A stretch of DNA of 64,000 bases. Origin: Pseudomonas sp. DTU12.3 (GTDB taxonomy: Bacteria > Pseudomonadota > Gammaproteobacteria > Pseudomonadales > Pseudomonadaceae). The first letter of the stretch is position 1, and each line of letters begins with the position of its first letter. The notes under the pieces are model-generated. The model ran no database searches. It saw only the letters and a list, made by a program, of their open reading frames with translations, and was not told the origin of the DNA. The translations under genes were made by a program, and so were the position numbers. The stretch spans positions 5,229,001-5,293,000 of the forward strand of contig NZ_CP027218.1 of assembly GCF_004124275.1 (NCBI RefSeq). Direction: 5' to 3'. Of the stretch, positions 53,398 to 61,322 are shown piece after piece.

Positions 53398-53658
53398 TCA
53401 GGTGTCGGAGTCGGTTGCAGTCTCAGCCTGGGCACCTCCCCCAAACAACCGCGCCGCTATCGCCCGCCCTCGCTCCAGCCCCCCCTCCGTCAGCCAGACC
53501 GACTTGTTCCTGTTCACCGGATTACTAATGAAACCCTGCTCATGCAATCGGTTCATGATCTCGAAGTCGAATCCTTTCCAGGCATTGCCTTCGTCGGAAC
53601 TGAGTGCTGCCAACAGGGCAAGCACGGCGTCTTCCATCAGCTTGTCGTCGTATTCCAT
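53398..53658 (-). CDS. DUF6429-type small protein
   Basis: An 86-residue protein with a compact helical pattern, VLALLAALSSDEGNAWKGFD and MNRLHEQGFISNPVNRNKSV, then LTEGG. This fits the DUF6429 family (name recalled) and looks winged-helix-like, with a basic segment before the final LTEGGLERG. The ATG at 53658 follows GGAG with good spacing; the start at 53682 lacks this. No known function. A tRNA lies on one side and a hypothetical gene on the other, so it is in an accessory zone after a tRNA. Confidence 0.7.
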   Translation of the reverse strand: MEYDDKLMEDAVLALLAALSSDEGNAWKGFDFEIMNRLHEQGFISNPVNRNKSVWLTEGGLERGRAIAARLFGGGAQAETATDSDT

Positions 53659-53914
53659 GGTCGTCACTCCATTCGTATCCAACAGTTAACGTCGAGTGTG
53701 TGAAGGCTCACCAAAATACTCGCCGACCTACGATGGAAATGCCGCTCAATCCCGTAACGGTTATTTGATCGGCTTCAGCTTGCCCGACCTCGCCTTTGGG
53801 CTGCACTTGTTGATCCCGCTCCGTATAATCACGCCCTCTGAAAGTAGTCCACCGCATCGGTGGTGGCATCTACGCATCAACACCCACATTGACGGACGTC
53901 GCTAAAGGCAAATC

Positions 53915-54244
53915 ATGGAAACGTCACTGGAAACAGTCGCCCTTTTCTCCCTCAAGCTCGCTTACGAGGAAGAAGGCCTGAGCCCGATCCTGCGGGACGA
54001 CATGGTCATGGGTGATTATCAGAAAGACATTTTCGAGTTGTTGGTGAAACGTGGTGATATCGAGACCATTCAATTCAAGATGAATGAATGCCTGGATCTG
54101 GCGCTGGATGCACTGGGCGGTGTCGATAAACCGCTCGGACGTGAACTGCACAAGTTGTCAGCCGACTTCAGCCAGGCGCAGTCGCTGGAGCAGCTCGATC
54201 AGCCGCTCCTCGCGCTCAAGGGTTATTTGAAGGACATTCTGTAA
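53915..54244 (+). CDS. Hypothetical protein, acidic and helical
   Basis: A 109-residue soluble protein, predicted all-helical and acidic (LKLAYEEEGLSPILRDDMVM; DIETIQFKMNECLDLALDAL). No signal peptide, motif or membrane segment. The ATG at 53915 follows AAAGG. I do not recognise the family. Codon use looks like its neighbours, so it is probably a real gene. The 232 bp upstream hold no obvious feature. Confidence 0.65.
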   Translation: METSLETVALFSLKLAYEEEGLSPILRDDMVMGDYQKDIFELLVKRGDIETIQFKMNECLDLALDALGGVDKPLGRELHKLSADFSQAQSLEQLDQPLLALKGYLKDIL

Positions 54245-54295
54245 TCAGACGCGCAATCTTTTGCCCACACTCAGGCTGAAGAAAAAACCCGCAGA

Positions 54296-55051
54296 TCACT
54301 TGCGCACTTTTACCACTCGAATGTTGATCGGAAACCCACCCGCGCCCTTCAGTTTCTTCCATCCCACGTACTGGAATATCAAGTCCTCGTCGATGGGGTC
54401 GCCCCTCTCTACCATTGCTCCGCCCAGCACCGCGACTTCCTTATAGACGGCGCAGCTGCCCGAATTGGGGCCGACGACGTAGACCACATAGGGTTTGACG
54501 TATTGCACGGCGCGCAAATGTCGGCCGCATTGCCAGTCGACCGTAATCATCAACGTCTTCAGATACGCTTCGCCATCCGTTTCCGATTCTTCGGCGAGTT
54601 CTTTGAGCTTGCCGATGCCGCCGACGTCGCTAAAGCCCAGAGCGCGAGCGCGCTTGTATTCCGGGGACTTCTCGTGCTCGGCCTGAGCTTTGAAATATTG
54701 CTCCTGAAGCTCTGCGACCAGGACCGGCTCTTCCTTGTTCCGTATCTCGAACGCCTGGGCGATGACGTTTTCGCAACGGGCATATTCGGGAGAGGCAAGG
54801 CTTGCCTGGGCGAGGTGATCGCGATGGACGTAAAGCGTGTGATTCAAGCTATCGACGCGGTTCATCGCTTGTCTGGTCGTCATGGTCGCGCTTTGAACTT
54901 TGTTCACTACGTCCTGAAAACCCTGACAATCGGAGAGGTAGCCTTTCCAAGCGACCTCCGGGGTTTCATCCCAGCCGGCAAGTGCCGGAGTCATTACGGT
55001 GGCGAAGGTGATTGCGCAGAGCAGGCGCGAGGCTGAAGCGAAAGCGGGCAT
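54296..55051 (-). CDS. Hypothetical secreted protein
   Basis: A 251-residue protein with a signal peptide (LLCAITFATVMTPALA, cut before GWDETPEV). The mature part has four cysteines (SDCQG, ARCEN, WQCGR, GSCAV), enough for two disulfides, and a long charged helical middle (about 90-150). I do not recognise a family. It is convergent with the hypothetical gene at 53915 and divergent from a decayed gene remnant. Periplasmic location is well supported; function is unknown. Confidence 0.7.
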   Translation of the reverse strand: MPAFASASRLLCAITFATVMTPALAGWDETPEVAWKGYLSDCQGFQDVVNKVQSATMTTRQAMNRVDSLNHTLYVHRDHLAQASLASPEYARCENVIAQAFEIRNKEEPVLVAELQEQYFKAQAEHEKSPEYKRARALGFSDVGGIGKLKELAEESETDGEAYLKTLMITVDWQCGRHLRAVQYVKPYVVYVVGPNSGSCAVYKEVAVLGGAMVERGDPIDEDLIFQYVGWKKLKGAGGFPINIRVVKVRK

Positions 55052-55173
55052 GTGTATTCCGTTACGTGGATGAGGCAGTGGCGCGACGCTACTATTTTGT
55101 TATCTTGCCGTCCATTGCCAAAGACGATGTTTCGAGCGCCTAGACGGACATCGTTTTTTAAAGGAAGGACACC

Positions 55174-55310
55174 ATGCTGGCCCTGTTTTATCTGTTCGTC
55201 TGGACTCCGCCTGGATGTGGGTCGTGACCAACCGAGGCACGTGGAACGACGATGATGTTACTTGTGCTCGGCTTCCACTGAGCATCGCGATTGCCACTGG
55301 CGTTACGCAG
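55174..55310 (+). pseudogene. Frameshifted remnant of a duplicate of the 55395 gene
   Basis: After AAGGAAGG, an ATG at 55174 opens MLALFYLFVW and stops early. In another frame the next codons read WMWVVTNRGTWND, which matches MWRWVVKNRGNWN of the intact gene at 55395. The upstream DNA is also duplicated: TTTTGTTATCTTGCCG then a variable base and CCATTG occurs at 55095-55117 and 55314-55336 with one mismatch. The rest of the reading frame is missing. It lies within the 343-bp gap between 55052 and 55394. Confidence 0.6.
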
Positions 55311-55394
55311 CTGTTTTGTTATCTTGCCGCCCATTGTCAGCGTTCACCATGGGGCGTTGAAATCAGGCTTTTGAAGGGTTAAGGAAAGGATCGA

Positions 55395-56174
55395 ATGGAG
55401 TTTTTACGCTTACTGGCTTTTGTCGCAGTCTGGGGTTTCATGTGGCGTTGGGTGGTGAAAAACCGCGGTAACTGGAATATTTTCTACGGCAATATCGTTG
55501 GCGCGGCGGGCGGTATCATTGTGGCCTTGGTGATGCTTTCGATCACGCTGTCGTTGTACCCAATGGCAGACGAACCGGAAAAAAACCAGGCCGAAAAAAC
55601 CGTGGTGCCGAATCCCTCGCCCAATGCGGTGATGCCTGAAGCCGAGCCCGCTCCTGCTGCAGCACCTGCACCAGCGCCTGTTTTAGCGCCAACACCTGCG
55701 CCTGCGCCTGTTGCGTCCAGCAACCTGCCGGCCTACGTTGCCAGCAAACCACAGAACGAAGCTTCACCGCCCGACTCCGCGCTCCTGCCTTTCTACAGCC
55801 AGCGCATGGCGACTTCGATGTCGGAAAAGAAGCTCGAAGACGGTTTGGGCAAAAACTTCACGACCTTGCGCCAGATGATGGGCACCGATCCAAATGCCGA
55901 TAAATCGGTGATGGCAGCGGTCATGTGCGTTCCGTTCGTGCAGCGCGCCATGCGTTTTCCGGCAGCGGCAGCCATTACCCAGCAACCGAAAACCAACAGC
56001 ACATTGTTCAAGGACCAGACCTACACCATCACCAATACCGTGACCGGCCGTAATATGCTCGGCGACGATGTTCTCTACCGTTTCGATTGCTCGATACAAC
56101 AGCAGCCAATCAACGAGTCGGGTTATGCCGATTGGCGTTTGCTGGATCTGAAGTTGCAGAAAGCAGGTTCTTAA
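55395..56174 (+). CDS. Hypothetical membrane-anchored protein with Pro/Ala linker
   Basis: A 259-residue protein with two N-terminal helices (LRLLAFVAVWGFMWRWVV and IVGAAGGIIVALVMLSITLS). A low-complexity Ala/Pro/Glu segment follows (about 75-115), then a C-terminal domain of about 130 residues with a Cys pair (MCVPF, FDCSI) and QTYTITNTVTGRNMLGDDVL. Its first 30 residues match the decayed upstream copy. The ATG at 55395 is preceded by AAGGAAAGG. I recognise no family. The arrangement suggests an envelope protein whose C-terminal domain faces the periplasm or cytoplasm across a flexible linker. Confidence 0.7.
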   Translation: MEFLRLLAFVAVWGFMWRWVVKNRGNWNIFYGNIVGAAGGIIVALVMLSITLSLYPMADEPEKNQAEKTVVPNPSPNAVMPEAEPAPAAAPAPAPVLAPTPAPAPVASSNLPAYVASKPQNEASPPDSALLPFYSQRMATSMSEKKLEDGLGKNFTTLRQMMGTDPNADKSVMAAVMCVPFVQRAMRFPAAAAITQQPKTNSTLFKDQTYTITNTVTGRNMLGDDVLYRFDCSIQQQPINESGYADWRLLDLKLQKAGS

Positions 56175-56246
56175 GCCTCGCTTAAGAGTTCAAGGCGCCG
56201 GCTGCGCTATCATCGCCGGCCTGTGCGCCTTGAGCTTTGATCCCGG

Positions 56247-58166
56247 ATGTCCACCCAACCTGATGACCTGAATTCGCTGCCTCCGGTTGTGGCCGGCCCG
56301 CTGCTGCGCCGGCTGGAGCCCACGCGACTGGTGCTGTGGCTGGTCGGCACGCGCGAACTGTCGCTGACCTTGCGCCTGCAAGGTGTAGGCGATATCCCTC
56401 TTGATGGCGGGAAATGCACGGTCATTGCCGTAGGCCGTCAGGCGTTCATTCATCTCATCGATGTCAGTCTCGAAAGCGCTCTGCCCTTCGACACCTTTAT
56501 CGACTACGACATGCTCATCGATAACCAGCAACGCATCGCCGATTGGGCGCCACACCTGCTGTATGCGAATGCCACTTGCCCGAATTTCGTCCTGCGCTCG
56601 CGGATCGATCAACTGCTCCACGGCTCCTGTCGCAAGCCGCATCACCCGGCAGCGGATGGTCTGCTTTGCGTCGATCAACTGTTGGCCGACGAGTCCGATC
56701 CGCGCCAGCGCCCAGCCCTGTTGATGATGAGCGGCGATCAGGTTTACGCCGATGACGTCGCCGGCCCGATGCTGCGGGCGATTCATGCCTTGATTGCGCG
56801 CCTCGGCCTGTTCGACGAACACCTCGAAGGTGCGGTGGTCAGCGACAGCGCCAAACTCTACGAACACCCGGCCAGCTACTACCACCGTGCGGATTTGTTA
56901 CCGGCGCTGGAGAGCAACGAGACATTGCGCGAGCGATTTTTCGGCGGTGCGCGTAAGCCGATTTTCACCAGCAGCAGCGCCGACAATCACCTGGTGACCT
57001 TCGCCGAAGTCATGGCGATGTACCTGCTGGTGTGGTCGCCGACCGCCTGGTCGCTGATCGATCCGCAAGCACCCGAGTTAACGCCCGAACGCCTCAAGCG
57101 CTATGCCCTCGAACAGACTCGCATCGATGCCTTCAAGGCCGGATTGGGCAAAGTCGCCCGCGCACTGGCGCATCTGCCGAGCCTGATGATTTTCGACGAT
57201 CACGACATCACCGATGACTGGAATCTTTCCGCGCAATGGGAGGAAACGGCCTACGGTCATCCATTCTCCCGGCGCATCATCGGCAACGCGCTGATCGCCT
57301 ATATGTTGTGCCAGGGCTGGGGCAACAATCCCGACGTCTTCAAGGAGCTATTGGTGAAAACCCTGGGGCTGAGCGCCAGCGGTGATGACCAGTATCTCGA
57401 CCGCCCGTTGCAGGACGATTTGATCGACGACCTGCTGCGCTTTCAAAATTGGCATTTCGTTTTGCCAAGCAGTCCGGCGCTGGTGGTCATCGACACCCGC
57501 ACCCGGCGCTGGCGCAGCGAAATGACGCTCAAACAACCTTCCGGACTTCTCGATTGGGAAGCGCTGAGCGAACTGCAACAGGAACTGCTCGATCATCCGT
57601 CAGCGATCATCGTTTCACCGGCGCCGATCTTCGGCGTGAAGCTTATTGAAACGGTGCAAAAGGTGTTCAGTTGGTGTGGCTATCCACTGCTGGTCGATGC
57701 GGAAAACTGGATGGCCCATCGCGGCGCAGCGCAGGTGATCCTGAATATTTTCCGCCACTCGCGCACACCTGGTAACTACGTGGTGCTGTCCGGCGATGTG
57801 CATTATTCCTTCGTCTACGAAGTCCTTATCCGACACCGCAAGGCCGGCCCACGAATCTGGCAGATCACCAGCAGCGGCATCAAGAACGAGTTTCCGAAAA
57901 CCCTGCTGGAATGGTTCGACCGCCTCAATCGCTGGCTCTATTCACCGCGCTCACCGCTGAACTGGTTTACCAAACGCCGGCTGATGCGCATCGTACCGTA
58001 CCGGCCGGAGCATGCTGAGGCGGGCGAACGCTTGTGGAATTCGGCGGGGATCGGTCAGGTGTTTTTCAATGAGCAAGGGCAGCCCCGGGAGATCATTCAG
58101 CACAACGCCAATGGCGCGGCGAAGACGCGGATGCTGGCGCCGGATCTGGCGGAGTATCCGGACTAA
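56247..58166 (+). CDS. PhoD-like metallophosphatase
   Basis: A 639-residue protein related to alkaline phosphatase D. An N-terminal beta-rich domain (about 1-120) precedes the metallophosphatase core with metal motifs MSGDQVYADD, LMIFDDHDITDDWNL and VVLSGDVHYSFVYE. There is no signal peptide or Tat motif, so unlike PhoD it should be cytoplasmic. The substrate may be a phosphodiester or nucleotide; family members of this layout are uncharacterised as far as I recall. The ATG at 56247 starts just after the Ala/Pro-linker gene. It ends at a REP doublet. Confidence 0.85.
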   Translation: MSTQPDDLNSLPPVVAGPLLRRLEPTRLVLWLVGTRELSLTLRLQGVGDIPLDGGKCTVIAVGRQAFIHLIDVSLESALPFDTFIDYDMLIDNQQRIADWAPHLLYANATCPNFVLRSRIDQLLHGSCRKPHHPAADGLLCVDQLLADESDPRQRPALLMMSGDQVYADDVAGPMLRAIHALIARLGLFDEHLEGAVVSDSAKLYEHPASYYHRADLLPALESNETLRERFFGGARKPIFTSSSADNHLVTFAEVMAMYLLVWSPTAWSLIDPQAPELTPERLKRYALEQTRIDAFKAGLGKVARALAHLPSLMIFDDHDITDDWNLSAQWEETAYGHPFSRRIIGNALIAYMLCQGWGNNPDVFKELLVKTLGLSASGDDQYLDRPLQDDLIDDLLRFQNWHFVLPSSPALVVIDTRTRRWRSEMTLKQPSGLLDWEALSELQQELLDHPSAIIVSPAPIFGVKLIETVQKVFSWCGYPLLVDAENWMAHRGAAQVILNIFRHSRTPGNYVVLSGDVHYSFVYEVLIRHRKAGPRIWQITSSGIKNEFPKTLLEWFDRLNRWLYSPRSPLNWFTKRRLMRIVPYRPEHAEAGERLWNSAGIGQVFFNEQGQPREIIQHNANGAAKTRMLAPDLAEYPD

Positions 58167-58181
58167 GGCCTACTCCATCCA

Positions 58182-58271
58182 TGTGGGAGCGGGCTTGCTC
58201 GCGAAAGCGTAGTGTCAGTCGACATTGCAGTTGAATAACCAACCGCATTCGCGAGCAAGCCCGCTCCCACA
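58182..58271. repeat. REP doublet, family A
   Basis: TGTGGGAGCGGGCTTGCTCG and the inverted TTCGCGAGCAAGCCCGCTCC lie between the convergent PhoD-like and aminotransferase genes. Confidence 0.85.
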
Positions 58272-58289
58272 GGGATTATCGGATACCCG

Positions 58290-59462
58290 TCAATGTGCGA
58301 TCAGTGCTCGTCCCACACCTCTGACAATCATCTCCACCTCCCGCTCATCAATCGTCAGCGGTGGCAGCAGCCGTATAGTCTTGCCGCGCGTGACGTTGAT
58401 CAACAGCGCATGATCGCGTGCAGCGATCAGAGTCAGATCACGCACTGGTTGTTTCAGCTCGATACCGATCATCAAACCCTGCCCCCGAATCGCCAGCACA
58501 TTGGGGTTATCCGCCAGTTCTGCATGCAGGCGAGTCAGCAGGCGCTCACCTTGAATCCGCGCGTTTTCCAGCAAACCCTGTTCTTCGATGATATCCAGTA
58601 CCGTGCAACCGACCCGGCAGGCCAACGGATTACCGCCAAAGGTGCTGCCATGGCTGCCCGGCGTAAACAGATCCGCCGCCCTGCCCCGCGCCAGACACGC
58701 GCCGATCGGCACACCATTGCCCAGCCCTTTTGCCAGCGTCATGACGTCCGGCACGATGCCTTTGTGCTGAAACGCAAACCAGCGGCCCGTGCGGCCGATT
58801 CCGGTCTGGATTTCATCGAGCATCAAGAGCCAGGCGTGGCGATTGCACAATTCGCGCAGGGCCTTCAGGTAACCGGGTGGCGCCAGTTGCACGCCGCTTT
58901 CGCCCTGGATTGGCTCGACCAGAATCGCCACGATGCGCTCGCCATGTTTGTCCTGCAGCTGCTCCAGCGCAGAAAGATCACCGAACGGCACTTTGAGGAA
59001 ATCCCCCGGCAATTCGTTGAAACCCAGGCGCACCGCCGGGCCATCGCTGGCCGACAAAGTGCCGAGTGTGCGGCCATGGAACGCGTTAGCCATGACCACC
59101 ACCAGCGGCTGTTCGATGCCTTTGCTCCATCCGTACAAACGCGCGAGTTTCAACGCCGTTTCGTTGGCCTCGGCGCCCGAGTTATTGAAGAACGCACGCT
59201 CCATCCCCGACAGCTCCGTCAGCCGTTTGGCCAGTTGTTGCTGCCAGTCGATGCTGTACAGATTCGACGTGTGCAGCAGCAATCCCGCCTGCTCGCTGAT
59301 CGCCGCAACGATCCGCGGATGCGAGTGACCGACGTTGGTCACCGCGACACCGGCAACCGCATCCAGATACTCGCGACCGGCCTGATCCCACAGGCGAGTG
59401 CCCAGCCCCTTGATGAAACTCAGGGCCAGCGGTTGGTAGGTGTTCATCAGGGCGGCGGTCAT
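58290..59462 (-). CDS. Class III (ArgD-like) aminotransferase
   Basis: A 390-residue PLP-dependent aminotransferase of the acetylornithine/omega-amino acid group. The PLP lysine is in MTLAKGLGNGVPIGA and the Asp in LLMLDEIQTGIGRTG; NNSGAEANETALKLAR and NAFHGRTLGTL bind phosphate. It looks like a second ArgD-like enzyme (acetylornithine, succinylornithine, GABA or a similar substrate). The ATG at 59462 follows GGAG. The divergent LysR gene begins about 100 bp away and probably controls it. No argJ or ast genes are near, so biosynthetic ArgD is less likely than a catabolic role. Confidence 0.87.
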   Translation of the reverse strand: MTAALMNTYQPLALSFIKGLGTRLWDQAGREYLDAVAGVAVTNVGHSHPRIVAAISEQAGLLLHTSNLYSIDWQQQLAKRLTELSGMERAFFNNSGAEANETALKLARLYGWSKGIEQPLVVVMANAFHGRTLGTLSASDGPAVRLGFNELPGDFLKVPFGDLSALEQLQDKHGERIVAILVEPIQGESGVQLAPPGYLKALRELCNRHAWLLMLDEIQTGIGRTGRWFAFQHKGIVPDVMTLAKGLGNGVPIGACLARGRAADLFTPGSHGSTFGGNPLACRVGCTVLDIIEEQGLLENARIQGERLLTRLHAELADNPNVLAIRGQGLMIGIELKQPVRDLTLIAARDHALLINVTRGKTIRLLPPLTIDEREVEMIVRGVGRALIAH

Positions 59463-59564
59463 GACTTCAAACTCCAGTGAAGGTCGGTGTGCTGGCAGTA
59501 TGGTTAGCCACCCGAACTGGATAAACTCGGCAAAACTTCAATCATTTAAAAGCAGAGCTTGATA

Positions 59565-60470
59565 ATGGACCTGTTTCAGTCGATGGGTGTTTACGTCAAA
59601 GTCGTCGAAGCCGGGAGCATGACGGCGGCAGCGTTGCAGTGCGACATGTCGACAACCATGGTCGGCAATCACCTGCGGGCGCTCGAACAACGGCTCGGCG
59701 TACAACTGCTGCAACGCACCACCCGACGTCAGCGACTGACCGAGTTCGGCAGCGTTTACTACCTGCGTTGCCTGGATGTGCTGGGTCTGGTGGCGGACTC
59801 CGAACGCCTCGCCGAACAAGCCCTCGATGAGCCGCGCGGCCTGCTGCGTATCACCGCGCCGCTGACCTTTGGCGTCGAACGCCTGGCCCCTGCGCTCAGC
59901 GAGTTTTCCCTGCAATACCCGCAAGTCAAAATGGACGTGGTACTGACCAATAGTCGCCCGGATCTGCTCGAAAGCGGTCTTGATGTGGCGTTCAGGCTCG
60001 GCCATTTCGAGCAATCGAATCTGATCGCTCGTCCGTTGATCGATTACACCCTGACCGTCTGCGCCTCTCCGGAGTACGTGGCGCGACGCGGCATGCCGAA
60101 AACCCCGGAAGACCTGCAGCAACATGATTGCCTGTCATTCGCCTATCCGGCCGGCGATGACTGGCAATCGGTGGAAAAACGCTGGCGCCTCGGCGGGCCG
60201 GACGGCGAAATCATGGTCGATGTCAGTGGCCCCATGTTGATGAATACCTCAGCCGGTCTGCATCAAGCTGCACGTACCGGAATGGGCATCGTGATGCTGC
60301 CCGACGCTCTCGTTGAACAGGATCTGCGCGACGGCAAACTGGTGAAGGTCATCCACGACTACCAACCGCCCAGCCGCCCTCTGCATCTGCTTTATGCACC
60401 GGATCGCTATCGCTTACCGAAGCTGCGCCGATTTGTTGAATTCGCGATGCAGACGTGGGGCCGGTCCTAG
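59565..60470 (+). CDS. LysR-family regulator divergent from the ArgD-like gene
   Basis: A 301-residue LTTR with N-terminal HTH (FQSMGVYVKVVEAGSMTAAA, then STTMVGNHLRALEQRLGVQL) and an effector domain from about 90 (LLRITAPLTFGVERLAPALS). The C-terminus resembles the DmlR/CrgA-like subgroup. The ATG at 59565 is preferred over the TTG at 59559. Its target is probably the divergent aminotransferase gene. The 138 bp after it hold no clear feature. Confidence 0.92.
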   Translation: MDLFQSMGVYVKVVEAGSMTAAALQCDMSTTMVGNHLRALEQRLGVQLLQRTTRRQRLTEFGSVYYLRCLDVLGLVADSERLAEQALDEPRGLLRITAPLTFGVERLAPALSEFSLQYPQVKMDVVLTNSRPDLLESGLDVAFRLGHFEQSNLIARPLIDYTLTVCASPEYVARRGMPKTPEDLQQHDCLSFAYPAGDDWQSVEKRWRLGGPDGEIMVDVSGPMLMNTSAGLHQAARTGMGIVMLPDALVEQDLRDGKLVKVIHDYQPPSRPLHLLYAPDRYRLPKLRRFVEFAMQTWGRS

Positions 60471-60608
60471 CGCGCAATGCACTTGAACTACGATCAGTGA
60501 AGGGCCGACAGGGAGTTGGGCGAAGGAGCGGAGGCATTTTTGCCACCCTGGGTTTCGAGACGTCAGTGATTGCCATGGAGCGACCGAGGCTCAAGTAACG
60601 AGCCTTGA

Positions 60609-61307
60609 TCAAGACCCGTCCTTCACCAACACCGGTTTTTCCTGATAACGCTGCGCGAACACCTGCTTCAAGTTCGCCACTTTCGGCATGTCGTTGATCA
60701 CGATGTAGGGATAGCTCGGATGCTCGGTCAGAAAATCCTGGTGGTAATCCTCCGCAGGATAGAAGCCGCTGTAGCTTTCCAGTTTGGTGACGATGGGTTT
60801 GCTGTAGGCATGAGCCGCATCCAGCTGGGCGATGTAGGCCTGCGCGACCTTCTGCTGATCGGCGTTGACCGGGAACAGTGCCGAACGATACTGAGTGCCG
60901 CTATCCGGGCCTTGGCGATTGAGTTCAGTAGGGTTGTGCGCTACCGAAAAATATATCTGCAACAAGCTGCCGTAGCTGACCTGAGTCGGGTCGAAGGTGA
61001 CCTGAACTGACTCGGCGTGGCCGGTATCGCCTTCGCTGACACGCTCATATTCCGCCGTGTTGGCTGCGCCGCCGGCGTAACCCGAGACAGCTTTCTGCAC
61101 CCCTTTGACGTGCTGGAAAACACCCTGCACACCCCAGAAGCAACCACCTGCGAACACAGCGGTTTCGCTACGAGCCTGAGTGATTTCGTCGAGGATCGGT
61201 GGCGGGATCACGACGGCATCCTCACCACCAAACGAGAACGCCGATACCTGGCCAATCACTCCGGCCACTGCAACTCCCAACAACACGCGACGCCATGTGA
61301 TTTTCAT
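60609..61307 (-). CDS. msrA: Exported peptide methionine sulfoxide reductase MsrA
   Basis: A 232-residue enzyme reducing the S-epimer of methionine sulfoxide. The N-terminal hydrophobic segment (VLLGVAVAGVIGQVSAFSFG) exports it to the periplasm, unlike cytosolic MsrA. The catalytic motif GGCFWGVQ (Cys near 56), ESVQVTFDPTQVSYG and GTQYRSALF are present. It is last in the msrB, DipZ-like, msrA cluster, 15 bp after the DipZ-like gene, so electrons can come from that membrane reductase. Confidence 0.93.
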   Translation of the reverse strand: MKITWRRVLLGVAVAGVIGQVSAFSFGGEDAVVIPPPILDEITQARSETAVFAGGCFWGVQGVFQHVKGVQKAVSGYAGGAANTAEYERVSEGDTGHAESVQVTFDPTQVSYGSLLQIYFSVAHNPTELNRQGPDSGTQYRSALFPVNADQQKVAQAYIAQLDAAHAYSKPIVTKLESYSGFYPAEDYHQDFLTEHPSYPYIVINDMPKVANLKQVFAQRYQEKPVLVKDGS

Positions 61308-61322
61308 TTCAAGGACTCCTGA

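Noticed and set aside
53696..53905. Small plus-strand frame of 69 codons
   Set aside because: No ribosome site, mixed composition, and it lies in the promoter region of the gene at 53915.
53203..56174. Integrated genomic island at tRNA-Leu
   Set aside because: No integrase, no direct repeat of the tRNA 3' end and no obvious base-composition shift; kept only as a low-interest observation.
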